From: UMGS882 sp045598975
GTDB lineage: Bacteria; Bacillota; Clostridia; Oscillospirales; CAG-382
Assembly: GCA_045598975.1 (NCBI GenBank)
Contig: JAZRVE010000063.1
Span: 1 to 13,538 of the forward strand
Reading direction: 5' to 3'
Length of the DNA: 13,538 nucleotides
Under the pieces are notes generated by a model. That model ran no database searches. It saw nothing but the letters and a program-made list of their open reading frames with translations, and was not told the origin of the DNA. A program made the position numbers and the translations under genes. Every line of letters starts with the position of its first letter. The first letter of the stretch is position 1. This document shows positions 6,650 to 13,501 of this stretch, one piece after another.

Positions 6650-7489
6650 ATGTATCCGATTCTCACAAAGGAATTTCTCAATCCCACCGTCGTGCGCATG
6701 GACGTCCATGCACCGCTCGTCGCCGCCAAGGCAAAACCGGGGCAGTTCATCATCCTGCGCACCGACGAAAACGGCGAACGCATCCCGCTGACTATCGCCG
6801 ATTACGACGCCGTGCGCGGCAGTGTCACCGTCATCTTTCAGGTGGTGGGCGCGACGACCGAAAAACTCGCGCATATGGCGGTCGGCGAAGCCTTGCACGA
6901 TTTCGTCGGTCCGCTCGGCAATGCGACGCAGACGGAAAACCTAAAAAAGGTCGCCGTCATCGGCGGCGGCGTCGGCTGTGCCATCGCCTATCCCGTTGCC
7001 AAGGCGCTTGCCGCACACGGCTGTACCGTGCACGGCATCGTGGGCTTCCGCTCGAAGGATCTCGTCATCCTGCAAAACGAATTTGAGGCGGTCTGCGAAA
7101 AGTATGTTCTCATGAGCGACGACGGAAGCTGCGGAAAAAAGGGGCTTGTCACCGATGCGCTCAAAGAACTGCTTGACGGCGGGGAAACGTATGACGAGGT
7201 CATCGCCATCGGTCCGCTCGTCATGATGAAATTCGTCTGCCTCTTGACCAAGACCTACGGCGTCAGAACGTTGTTCCCCATGAATCCCTTCATGAGCGAG
7301 GGCACGGGTATGTGCGGCGGATGCCGGCTGACGGTCGGCGGGAAAACGAAATTTGCCTGCGTGGACGGTCCGGACTTCGACGGACACGAGGTGGATTTCG
7401 ACGAAGCTTTGGCACGCGGCACGCTGTACAAGCCGTTCGAGAGAAAGAAGCACGAAGAGACGTGCCGGCTGTTTGCCGACAAGGCATAA
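6650..7489 (+). CDS. nfnA: NADH-dependent reduced ferredoxin:NADP+ oxidoreductase, small (NfnA) subunit
   Basis: 279 residues. With NfnB it forms the cytoplasmic flavin-based electron-bifurcating enzyme that couples NADH and reduced ferredoxin to NADP+ reduction; related chains are SudB and the PyrK electron-transfer subunit. Visible parts are an N-terminal FAD-binding barrel with R-I-P-L-T-I-A-D (44-51) and G-P-L-G (87-90), a nucleotide-binding segment V-A-V-I-G-G-G-V-G (101-109), and a C-terminal [2Fe-2S] motif G-T-G-M-C-G-G-C (218-225) with Cys222, Cys225 and Cys237 (F-A-C-V-D-G-P). The residue before G-T-G-M-C is Glu217 where Asp is usual. The ATG at 6650 has AGAGG 7 nt upstream. nfnB follows after 28 nt. 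Confidence that it is the Nfn form rather than another SudB/PyrK-like enzyme comes mainly from its pairing with nfnB. Confidence 0.92.
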   Translation: MYPILTKEFLNPTVVRMDVHAPLVAAKAKPGQFIILRTDENGERIPLTIADYDAVRGSVTVIFQVVGATTEKLAHMAVGEALHDFVGPLGNATQTENLKKVAVIGGGVGCAIAYPVAKALAAHGCTVHGIVGFRSKDLVILQNEFEAVCEKYVLMSDDGSCGKKGLVTDALKELLDGGETYDEVIAIGPLVMMKFVCLLTKTYGVRTLFPMNPFMSEGTGMCGGCRLTVGGKTKFACVDGPDFDGHEVDFDEALARGTLYKPFERKKHEETCRLFADKA

Positions 7490-7517
7490 GCGCCGTCGGC
7501 GGGAAAGGAAAAAGATC

Positions 7518-8909
7518 ATGCCCAATCTGTCACAGACCAAGACGCCCATGCCGGTGCAGGAGCCGACTGTGCGCAATCATAATTTCGACGAGGTGGCGCT
7601 CGGCTATACGCCCGAACAGGCGATGGAAGAAGCGAGCCGCTGTCTCAACTGCAAAAACCCGTTATGCGTCGGCGGCTGTCCCGTCGGCATCCGCATCCCG
7701 GCGTTCATCGAACAGATCGCCCTCGGCAATTTCGACAACGCCTATCGGATCCTTTCGGAATCGACGGCTCTGCCCGCCGTCTGCGGCAGAGTCTGCCCGC
7801 AGGAGACACAGTGCGAGGGAAAATGCGTGCGCGGTGTCAAGGGCGAGCCGGTCGCCATCGGGCGTTTGGAGCGCTTCGCGGCGGACTTTCACAACGCGGG
7901 CACGAACGGGACGCCGGAAAAACCGGCTTCCAACGGACATAAGGTCGCCGTGGTGGGCTCGGGCCCTTCGGGACTGACCTGCGCGGGGACGCTGGCAAAG
8001 CTCGGCTATGCGGTGACGGTGTTCGAGGCGCTTCACGTGCCGGGCGGCGTGCTTGTCTACGGCATCCCGCAGTTCCGGCTTCCCAAGGAGATCGTCGCGC
8101 ACGAGATCGACGGACTGCGGCAGATGGGTGTCACTATCGAGACCAACGTCGTCATCGGGCGCACGCTGACGGTGGACGAATTGCTGAACGAATACGGCTT
8201 TGAGGCCGTCTTTATCGGCTCGGGTGCGGGACTGCCCCGTTTCATGGGCATCCCGGGCGAAAACTTAAAGGGCGTCTGCTCGGCGAACGAGTTTCTGACG
8301 CGCATCAATCTCATGAAGGCTTACCGTGAGGATTCCGACACCCCGGTACAGCGCCCGGCGCGTGTCGCCGTGGTGGGCGGAGGCAACGTCGCCATGGACG
8401 CCGCCCGCTGTGCCAAGCGGCTCGGTGCGGAGGTCACGGTGGTGTACCGCCGCGGACGGGACGAGCTGCCCGCCCGTAAGGAAGAAGTGGAGCACGCCGA
8501 GGAAGAGGGCATCGTTTTCCGCTTCCTCTGTAATCCGACCGCGGTAAACGGCGACGAAAACGGCTGTGTCAAGTCGCTTTCCTGCGTGGAAATGGAGCTC
8601 GGAGAGCCGGATGCCTCCGGCAGACGCCGCCCGGTGGAAAAGAAGGACAGCGCTTTCACGCTTGACGTGGACTGCATGATCATGGCGCTCGGCACATCGC
8701 CGAATCCCCTCATCAAGGCGACGACGGACGGGCTTGAAACGCAGACCTGGGGCGGCATCGTGGCGGACGACGAGACGGGGAAGACCTCACGCGAGGGCGT
8801 TTACGCCGGCGGCGACGCCGTGACGGGCGCGGCGACGGTCATTCTCGCCATGGGAGCCGGCAAAAAGGCGGCGCTCGCCATCGACGAATATCTGTCGAAA
8901 AAAGCATAG
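7518..8909 (+). CDS. nfnB: NADH-dependent reduced ferredoxin:NADP+ oxidoreductase, large (NfnB) subunit, GltA/GltD-like
   Basis: 463 residues, the usual length for NfnB and the glutamate synthase small-subunit-like family. The N-terminal iron-sulfur domain has two four-Cys sets: Cys42, 45, 50, 54 (C-L-N-C...C-V-G-G-C-P) and Cys89, 93, 99, 103. An FAD Rossmann motif follows (V-A-V-V-G-S-G-P-S-G at 143-152), then a second dinucleotide motif for NADP(H) (V-A-V-V-G-G-G-N-V-A-M-D at 283-294) with Y-R-R-G-R-D-E-L-P-A-R-K at 310-321, and a closing G-V-Y-A-G-G-D segment at 427-433 that contacts FAD. In the known enzyme this chain holds the bifurcating FAD. The ATG at 7518 is used because the family match starts there and AAAGGAA precedes it by about 9 nt; the open frame to its left overlaps nfnA and is not coding. 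No glutamate synthase large subunit is nearby, which supports Nfn over GltD. Confidence 0.93.
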   Translation: MPNLSQTKTPMPVQEPTVRNHNFDEVALGYTPEQAMEEASRCLNCKNPLCVGGCPVGIRIPAFIEQIALGNFDNAYRILSESTALPAVCGRVCPQETQCEGKCVRGVKGEPVAIGRLERFAADFHNAGTNGTPEKPASNGHKVAVVGSGPSGLTCAGTLAKLGYAVTVFEALHVPGGVLVYGIPQFRLPKEIVAHEIDGLRQMGVTIETNVVIGRTLTVDELLNEYGFEAVFIGSGAGLPRFMGIPGENLKGVCSANEFLTRINLMKAYREDSDTPVQRPARVAVVGGGNVAMDAARCAKRLGAEVTVVYRRGRDELPARKEEVEHAEEEGIVFRFLCNPTAVNGDENGCVKSLSCVEMELGEPDASGRRRPVEKKDSAFTLDVDCMIMALGTSPNPLIKATTDGLETQTWGGIVADDETGKTSREGVYAGGDAVTGAATVILAMGAGKKAALAIDEYLSKKA

Positions 8910-8942
8910 CGCAAGGGAAATGAGCGAAAGGAAGCGCGGAAC

Positions 8943-9443
8943 ATGAAGCAAAACTCCCCGTTCCGCAAGCCGGTCCAAGCGGCTTTGCTTGCGGCGCTTG
9001 TCACCTGCACGACGCTGTTTTTCAAGGTGCCGACGGCGGTCGGCTACATAAGTGCCGGCGATGCGGCGGTGCTGACGGCGGGCTTTTTGCTCGGCGCGCC
9101 GTACGGGTTTGCCGCGGCGGCGGTCGGCTCGGCGCTTGCCGATCTTCTGTCGGGATTCCCCGCGTTTCTGCCGGGCAGTTTTGTCATCAAGGGGCTCATG
9201 GCGGTGTGCGCCGTGGGCGTGTACCGGCTGACGGAAAAGCTTACGCCGGGTGTGCGGCGGTTTGCCGCGTCGCTTGCGGCGGAGGCGCTCATGATCGGCG
9301 GCTATTTTCTGTACGAGAGCGTCTTTCTGTCCTACGGTGCCGGAGCGGCGGCGGAATTGCCCGCCAATGTAGTTCAGGCACTCGGCGGCGCCGTGCTGGC
9401 AACGGTGCTGATGCATCTGCTCGATAAGCGGCACCTGATATAA
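8943..9443 (+). CDS. ECF transporter S component (substrate-binding membrane subunit)
   Basis: 166 residues with about five or six hydrophobic segments. The stretch Y-I-S-A-G-D-A-A-V-L (47-56), followed by G-F-L-L-G-A-P-Y-G and A-L-A-D-L-L-S-G-F with K-G-L-M downstream, is the pattern of the ECF S-component family that includes riboflavin, hydroxymethylpyrimidine and other vitamin-precursor binders (PF07155-like). These proteins bind the substrate in the membrane and work with shared EcfA, EcfA' and EcfT subunits, none of which are encoded in this window. The substrate cannot be named from the sequence. The ATG at 8943 has AAGGAAG about 9 nt upstream and lies 33 nt after nfnB, with a terminator just after its stop codon. 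It is therefore the last gene of the nfn transcript. Whether the substrate is linked to Nfn cofactors is open. Confidence 0.85.
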   Translation: MKQNSPFRKPVQAALLAALVTCTTLFFKVPTAVGYISAGDAAVLTAGFLLGAPYGFAAAAVGSALADLLSGFPAFLPGSFVIKGLMAVCAVGVYRLTEKLTPGVRRFAASLAAEALMIGGYFLYESVFLSYGAGAAAELPANVVQALGGAVLATVLMHLLDKRHLI

Positions 9444-9444
9444 T

Positions 9445-9472
9445 AAAAAAACACCCGTGAGGGTGTTTTTTT
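9445..9472. terminator. Symmetric bidirectional terminator
   Basis: A perfect 12-bp stem (seven A, then ACCC-type arm, pairing with GGGTG and seven T) around a GTGA loop sits directly after the ECF S gene and 15 nt before the 3' end of the leftward operon. It has a T-run on both strands, so it can end both convergent transcripts. Confidence 0.93.
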
Positions 9473-9487
9473 CATGGATATGATCCC

Positions 9488-10288
9488 TTATTCCGCCGCA
9501 CACAGCCGACACAGCGCATAGCCGCCGACCAGTGCTTCCGCCGCATAGCTCACGGCGTCCGTCCACGGATACAGCCCGTACGCACAGCCGATGAGGTGCG
9601 GCAGTAGGAACATCACCGTCACGACGGCGCTCCCGAGGCAGGCGAGCCGGTACGCGGCAGTGCGCCGTGCGGCTTTTTCGGAAGCTTCCTCCGACGGATA
9701 GGACGGAATGAAAAAGCGCGATTCCGTAAGCAGGAACAACAGCAGTACCACGAGCGCCACCAAATGATACGATCGCTCGGAGGCGTTGATGGGATGATCG
9801 GTGTCGATGAAGATGCGGATGATGCGCAGTGCCGCGGCAAATACCGGGCATAACGGCAGAACGGACTGCACGGGCGTTTCGTCGGCGTTCTTGCCGCTGT
9901 GGAGAAACAGCAGGAAAAAGCTGACGGCAGCGGGCAGACACAGCAAAATTTCGACGGTGAAGAGGACGCCCGGCTTGCCCGCGTTAAACAGAAGTGCGAT
10001 CTGTCCGAAGAAAAACAGCGAAGCGGCGAGAGCAAAGATGCGCACGGGGAGGTTGAAAGCAAGCGGGCGTGCGGGCGTTTCTTTGCGGGCGATGAGATAA
10101 AAGCCGAGGATAATGAGCGTCATGGCGATAACCATACCGGCAAAGATATCGTTGTCCGCCGCATGACGGTACAGCCCGGTGTCGGGCTCGATGCACCGGA
10201 AGATCTGATGGGTGCGGAAGGCGCCTGCCGCGAGGGCGAGAACGCTTACCGGGATGGCGTAGGCATAGTGCTTAAAAAACGGTTTCAT
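9488..10288 (-). CDS. Polytopic membrane protein of unknown function
   Basis: 266 residues with roughly seven or eight hydrophobic segments, for example about 10-24, 50-66, 83-103, 110-127, 143-160, 175-190, 215-235 and 245-262. A charged loop (about 190-212, rich in Glu, Ala and Lys) probably lies in the cytoplasm. There is no signal peptide apart from the first membrane helix, and I recognise no catalytic or transport motif. The ATG at 10288 has a strong AGGAGG 6-7 nt upstream. The start overlaps the last 17 nt of tadA, so the two are probably translationally coupled, and it is the last gene of the leftward operon. It could be a lineage-specific integral membrane protein. Its function is not inferable from the sequence. 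Confidence 0.75.
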   Translation of the reverse strand: MKPFFKHYAYAIPVSVLALAAGAFRTHQIFRCIEPDTGLYRHAADNDIFAGMVIAMTLIILGFYLIARKETPARPLAFNLPVRIFALAASLFFFGQIALLFNAGKPGVLFTVEILLCLPAAVSFFLLFLHSGKNADETPVQSVLPLCPVFAAALRIIRIFIDTDHPINASERSYHLVALVVLLLFLLTESRFFIPSYPSEEASEKAARRTAAYRLACLGSAVVTVMFLLPHLIGCAYGLYPWTDAVSYAAEALVGGYALCRLCAAE

Positions 10289-10778
10289 GGGGTTCCTCCT
10301 CCGTTTTCGGTGATCGTGAAAGGGCTTTCCTGCGGCGCAGGTCTTTGAAAAAGCCGGAAAGAAGCGCGGCGCATTCCTCTTCGAGCACGCCGCCGGTCAC
10401 TTCCGGTTTGTGATTGTAGCCGAAGGTGTTGAAATCCGCAAGGCTGCCGAAGGAGCCTGCTTTTTTATCGTAGGTGCCGAAATAGACGTGTTCGATGCGC
10501 GACAGGATGATGGCGCCGGCGCACATGGGGCACGGTTCGAGCGTGACGTACAGATCGCATCCGATGAGCCGCCAGCCGCCGAGCTTGCGGCATGCCGCGT
10601 CGATGGCGTCGAGTTCGGCGTGACGGAGCGCGTTTTTGGCGCCTTCCCGTTTGTTGCGCCCGCCGGCAATGATCTTGCCGTCGCGGACGATGACGGCGCC
10701 GACCGGTGTTTCGCCGTGTCTGGCGGCGGTCTCGGCACGCCGCAGAGCGTGTTTCATGAAAGATTCGGGTGAAGGCAT
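10272..10778 (-). CDS. tadA: tRNA adenosine(34) deaminase
   Basis: 168 residues. TadA converts the wobble adenosine of tRNA-Arg(ACG) to inosine. The zinc and catalytic motif of the cytidine/deoxycytidylate deaminase fold is complete: H53-A-E55 (Glu55 as the proton shuttle) and P-C83-P-M-C86. G-E-T-P-V-G-A-V-I-V (22-31) and the downstream A-G-S-F-G-S-L region fit TadA better than guanine or riboflavin-pathway deaminases. The C-terminus has a short basic and acidic tail beyond the usual end (about 150-168). The ATG at 10778 has GGAGG 10 nt upstream, and Met8 has no such site. It lies 16 nt after the protease gene and overlaps the following membrane-protein gene by 17 nt. Confidence 0.96.
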   Translation of the reverse strand: MPSPESFMKHALRRAETAARHGETPVGAVIVRDGKIIAGGRNKREGAKNALRHAELDAIDAACRKLGGWRLIGCDLYVTLEPCPMCAGAIILSRIEHVYFGTYDKKAGSFGSLADFNTFGYNHKPEVTGGVLEEECAALLSGFFKDLRRRKALSRSPKTEEEPHETVF

Positions 10779-10794
10779 CCTTGTTTTTCCTCCG

Positions 10795-11862
10795 TTAAGG
10801 TATCATCGTGAACAGGTACTGCCGGAAAAAGGCGATGTACAGAAACCACAGTACGTACAGCAAAAACAGCGGCGACAGTATGGCGGAAAACGGCACGACG
10901 GCTTCGTCGTCACACCCGTCACCTCCGTCACGGACCGCGGCGGCTTCCCGCCTGTCGCTGCGGATGATGAGAGCAAGGCAGAGCAGTGCGAGAACGACGG
11001 CGGCGACGCCGATGAACGCCTTGACAAAAGCGTACGCCTGTTCAGACAGGTAGGACGGGAGCAGATCATACTCGACGAACAGCAGGGTATTGTTGAGAAA
11101 ATGCACGCCGACGCACGCCCAAAGGGTGCCGGTCTTTTCATATAGGACGGCAAGTCCCAGCCCGAGCACGCCGGCATAGACAAAAGAGGCGAACGAGCCG
11201 TGCGCGAGCCCGAACAGAAGCGCCGACGCAAAGGCGGCGTACGAAAGACCGAAACGCCGCAGAGAGCCGAAAATGACGCCGCGGAAGACAAATTCCTCGG
11301 CAAGCGGCGGCAGGACGCAGACGCTTAAAAAGTAGCCGAAGGTGTCGGCAAAGCTCGGATAGAGCCCCGACTCGTCGGGGATGCCCAGTAGTAGCTCGCC
11401 GTCAAACGGGAGCATGAAGAAAGAAAGATCGTCACAGAGGATCGACGCGACCTGCCCGGCGAGAGACGCGAGGGAAAAGCAGGCGAAAACCGCCGCAAGG
11501 AGCTTCCCGGCAGACAGATGACCGTCAAGGGAGATGAGCGGCTCGTCCGTACCTGAGTCTGCAAACGAGGGCGCGAATGCGCGGAAGGGCAGAAAGAAGC
11601 AGAACACCGTGATCAGAACGGAAAAAACGTAAGAGAAGAGCGGGCTCTGCAAAAGCGGATACAGCAGGGAATAGGCGACCGCTCCCGAAACGCCGGTGAG
11701 AGACGCGTAGGCCTTGACGATGAGCGGAAAAACGAGCGGGTGCAGATACGAAAACAGATATTGCAGCCCGAAAGAGAGGGCGTCTGTGAGCAGCAGCAGG
11801 GCGGTCAGCCGCGCCGTTAAGAGAAAAGCCCGGCGCTTTTGCCGTTTTTCCGAAATATCCAT
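10795..11862 (-). CDS. CPBP (CAAX protease / bacteriocin-processing type) intramembrane metalloprotease
   Basis: 355 residues from the chosen start, with about eight membrane segments. The family motifs are in order: E189-E190-x3-R194 (L-A-E-E-F-V-F-R-G), F-G-L-A-H221-G, and G-V-H254-F-L-N-N258. These form the glutamate, histidine and asparagine metal site of the Abi/CPBP (PF02517) intramembrane proteases. Bacterial members act on unknown membrane peptides and have been linked to bacteriocin self-immunity or prenyl-protein-like processing; no bacteriocin gene is visible nearby. A charged loop (about 306-328) precedes the last helix. The ATG at 11862 is preferred because AAAGGAG lies about 12 nt upstream. 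A GTG at 11898 would overlap the previous stop codon and has no ribosome binding site, so the start is only moderately certain. tadA follows after 16 nt. Confidence 0.87.
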   Translation of the reverse strand: MDISEKRQKRRAFLLTARLTALLLLTDALSFGLQYLFSYLHPLVFPLIVKAYASLTGVSGAVAYSLLYPLLQSPLFSYVFSVLITVFCFFLPFRAFAPSFADSGTDEPLISLDGHLSAGKLLAAVFACFSLASLAGQVASILCDDLSFFMLPFDGELLLGIPDESGLYPSFADTFGYFLSVCVLPPLAEEFVFRGVIFGSLRRFGLSYAAFASALLFGLAHGSFASFVYAGVLGLGLAVLYEKTGTLWACVGVHFLNNTLLFVEYDLLPSYLSEQAYAFVKAFIGVAAVVLALLCLALIIRSDRREAAAVRDGGDGCDDEAVVPFSAILSPLFLLYVLWFLYIAFFRQYLFTMIP

Positions 11863-11894
11863 AAAAGCAGAGGGCTCCTTTCCCGAAAATCCGA

Positions 11895-12386
11895 TCACAG
11901 CGCGAGGATATGTACGCCGAAGACCGTGATGAGCGTGATGAGCACACCCGCGACGAATACGCCCGCCACGATGGAGGGGATCGCCTTTTTGAGACGCATA
12001 TCGAGGAGCGCCGCGATGACGGAGCCGGAGTAGGCACCCGTTCCGGGAAGCGGGACGGCGACGAACAGAAACAGCCCGATGACCTTATATTTGGTCACCT
12101 GCTTGGATTTTTTCATCATTCTGGCTTCGATCTTTTCCACGAAGTTTTTCAGCCACGAAATCTTTTTGAGCGCCTTGAAAATTTTTCTCGTCAGCAGTAC
12201 CAAAAACGGGATGGGCAGGCAGTTGGACAAAAACGAGATGAGAAACACCTTATACCATGGCATCCCCAGAATGCCGATGCCGAATGGGATGGCACCGCGC
12301 AGTTCGATAAAGGGAATGACGGACACGAAAAACAGCGCGATCTCCTGTCCCATACCGCTGAAAAAGTCAAAAACCTGTTGGATCAT
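11895..12386 (-). CDS. Putative small multidrug export protein family (COG2426) membrane protein
   Basis: 163 residues, about four or five membrane helices. I recognise the pattern P-F-I-E-L-R-G-A-I-P-F-G-I-G (about 25-38), the second P-L-P-G-T-G-A-Y-S-G-S (about 112-122) and a basic segment between them (K-K-I-S-W-L-K-N... M-M-K-K-S-K), all typical of the Sm_multidrug_ex family (PF06695). The family name rests on slim evidence, and the fold resembles DedA-like transport proteins with re-entrant loops, so a transport or lipid-related role is possible. The ATG at 12386 is chosen because AAGGAG lies 9 nt upstream; an ATG at 12395 would touch that site directly. The gene is 43 nt downstream of the sugar isomerase and 32 nt before the protease start. 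Confidence 0.85.
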   Translation of the reverse strand: MIQQVFDFFSGMGQEIALFFVSVIPFIELRGAIPFGIGILGMPWYKVFLISFLSNCLPIPFLVLLTRKIFKALKKISWLKNFVEKIEARMMKKSKQVTKYKVIGLFLFVAVPLPGTGAYSGSVIAALLDMRLKKAIPSIVAGVFVAGVLITLITVFGVHILAL

Positions 12387-12429
12387 GTCCGTCATCTCCT
12401 TGTCGTTCGAATTTGAGATTTTGCGCTTT

Positions 12430-13290
12430 TCAGCCGTTGGCGATAAAGCGCTTTAAGTTGTCGAGGCTGACGCGGATGCCCCAGAAGACGTCCTCGCCGC
12501 CCTCGTATTCCACCGTCATATAGCCGTCGTAGCCGGCTTTTTTGAGCAGATGGATGCTCTGTGCGGAATGCGCGTTTCCGAAACCGAGGCAGCAGCCGCG
12601 CAAGAAGTTTCCGGCGCGTGTCTCGAACCAGCCTTCACCGGGGTTTGTCGTGTCGCCCGGCTTTAAGTAAAAATCCTTGCAGTGGACGTGGAAAGCGTAC
12701 GGTGCAAGCAGTCCGACGCTCTCGGTCGGCTCTTCGTCGGCACACATGAAATTGCCGATGTCGACGAGTGCGCCGAAATTGGTGTGACCGACGGCGTTAA
12801 GCAGTTTTTCCACGCGGCGGGCGTCCTGCGAGAAGAAGCCGTGGTTTTCGGTCATGGTGCGGATGCCGAGCGACTCGGCGTAGTCCGCGATCTCACGGGT
12901 GCATTCGGCGAGATACGGCAGTGCCGCGTCGTAGCCGACGCCGTTTTCCCGCGGCAGAGCGTTCCAGGCCACGTCATGGCGCAGAAGCGATACGCCCATG
13001 AGCTTTGCCACGTCGACGAGTTTCTTGATGCGCTCTGTTTCGGAGCGCCGGCAGTCTTTGTCGGCGGAGCTGAAGTTGGCGGCAACGCAGAACGCGACCG
13101 GCGTGATGCCGGCTTCGTCGCATTTTTCTTTGATGAGATGTGCTTTTTCGGGGTTGGTGTATTCGTCCTCGACGAACTCGATGCCGTCGAAGCCCATTTC
13201 GGCGGCTTTTTCGATGACGCCGAGGGTGCCGAGATGATTCTCGTCGCGCTGTTCGTGGAAGCTGTAACTGCTGACGGAGGTTTTGATCAT
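12430..13290 (-). CDS. Sugar phosphate isomerase/epimerase-like TIM-barrel protein
   Basis: 286 residues, the usual length of the xylose-isomerase-like TIM-barrel family (PF01261), whose members isomerise or epimerise keto sugars, inositol derivatives or hydroxypyruvate. The probable divalent-metal site is present: Glu148 in M-T-E-N-H-G, Asp177 in V-D-I-G-N, His203 in H-V-H-C-K-D, and Glu261 in V-E-Y-E-G. F-D-G-I-E-F (34-39) marks the second strand. The substrate is not predictable. The ATG at 13290 is selected because GAGG lies 8 nt upstream; a TTG at 13311 would be less likely. It is the first gene of the leftward run, behind a good promoter, with the small export protein 43 nt later. It has no sugar-transport neighbour, so a catabolic pathway is not indicated by context. 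Confidence 0.87.
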   Translation of the reverse strand: MIKTSVSSYSFHEQRDENHLGTLGVIEKAAEMGFDGIEFVEDEYTNPEKAHLIKEKCDEAGITPVAFCVAANFSSADKDCRRSETERIKKLVDVAKLMGVSLLRHDVAWNALPRENGVGYDAALPYLAECTREIADYAESLGIRTMTENHGFFSQDARRVEKLLNAVGHTNFGALVDIGNFMCADEEPTESVGLLAPYAFHVHCKDFYLKPGDTTNPGEGWFETRAGNFLRGCCLGFGNAHSAQSIHLLKKAGYDGYMTVEYEGGEDVFWGIRVSLDNLKRFIANG

Positions 13291-13333
13291 GATCGTATCC
13301 TCACACTTCAATAATATTGAGTTTATCTATCCC

Positions 13334-13362
13334 ATTATACATCAAGTTTTCCCCTTTTGCAA
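13334..13362 (-). promoter_or_regulatory. Sigma-A promoter of the leftward isomerase-tadA operon
   Basis: On the minus strand, TTGCAA (13362-13357) and TATAAT (13339-13334) are separated by 17 nt, giving a start near 13327 and a leader of about 37 nt before the isomerase ATG. A CCCCTT-TTGC-AAGGGG inverted repeat (13351-13366) covers the -35 hexamer. Confidence 0.75.
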
Positions 13363-13366
13363 GGGG
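13351..13366. promoter_or_regulatory. Inverted repeat covering the -35 element, candidate operator
   Basis: CCCCTT and AAGGGG pair around TTGC, and the loop plus two flanking bases forms the -35 hexamer of the leftward promoter. On the plus strand TTTT follows the repeat, so a weak terminator is an alternative, but no rightward gene ends here, which favours a protein-binding site. Confidence 0.4.
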
Positions 13367-13414
13367 TTTTGTGATTTTTGTGGCTCTCTCCTTCTGCGCG
13401 TGAATTCCCAAAGT

Positions 13415-13487
13415 AAATTCCCCAGTGGAATTTGAAGTGGAATTTAGTGTGGGAAAAGAATTGTGTTAGAATTTAGTCTGGGAAAAG
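13415..13487. repeat. Cluster of short direct and inverted repeats upstream of the rightward gene
   Basis: AAATTCC and GGAATTT (13415-13421 and 13427-13433) are a perfect inverted repeat. AGTGGAATTT occurs at 13424-13433 and again at 13436-13445. A 19-bp unit, GAATTTAGTGTGGGAAAAG at 13440-13458, recurs at 13469-13487 with a single change. The stretch is A+T-rich, unlike the operon to its left. It could be the end region of an insertion sequence or a set of regulator sites. Confidence 0.6.
13450..13472 (+). promoter_or_regulatory. Possible extended -10 promoter for the gene starting at 13502
   Basis: TGTTAGAAT (13464-13472) fits the extended -10 pattern TGnTAnAAT. The -35 position 17 nt upstream holds only TTAGTG, a weak match. 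The start would fall near 13479, about 20 nt before the ATG. Support is limited to this pattern. Confidence 0.35.
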
Positions 13488-13501
13488 GAGGTTTCCAGAC
13501 A

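Larger units (their letters stand above)
13291..13501. other. Intergenic region between divergent genes
   Basis: This stretch of about 210 nt holds the leader and promoter of the leftward isomerase operon (to about 13362), an unexplained piece at 13367-13414, and then the repeat cluster and ribosome binding site of the rightward gene. I see no RNA gene or further open frame in it. Confidence 0.6.

Noticed and set aside
7353..7517. Upstream in-frame extension of nfnB overlapping nfnA
   Set aside because: The NfnB homology begins at 7518 with its own ribosome binding site; the extension is an out-of-frame reading of the nfnA 3' end.
8787..9941. 384-codon minus-strand frame across the ECF S gene and the terminator
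   Set aside because: It crosses a perfect bidirectional terminator and two better-supported genes, and its translation is Arg/His-rich without domain signals.
10795..11898. GTG start at 11898 for the CPBP protease, overlapping the previous stop codon
   Set aside because: It has no ribosome binding site, whereas the ATG at 11862 has AAAGGAG upstream, although at a slightly long spacing; the choice remains moderately uncertain.
13367..13414. Possible small RNA or further regulatory element
   Set aside because: No promoter, strong hairpin or conserved motif could be seen in this short stretch.
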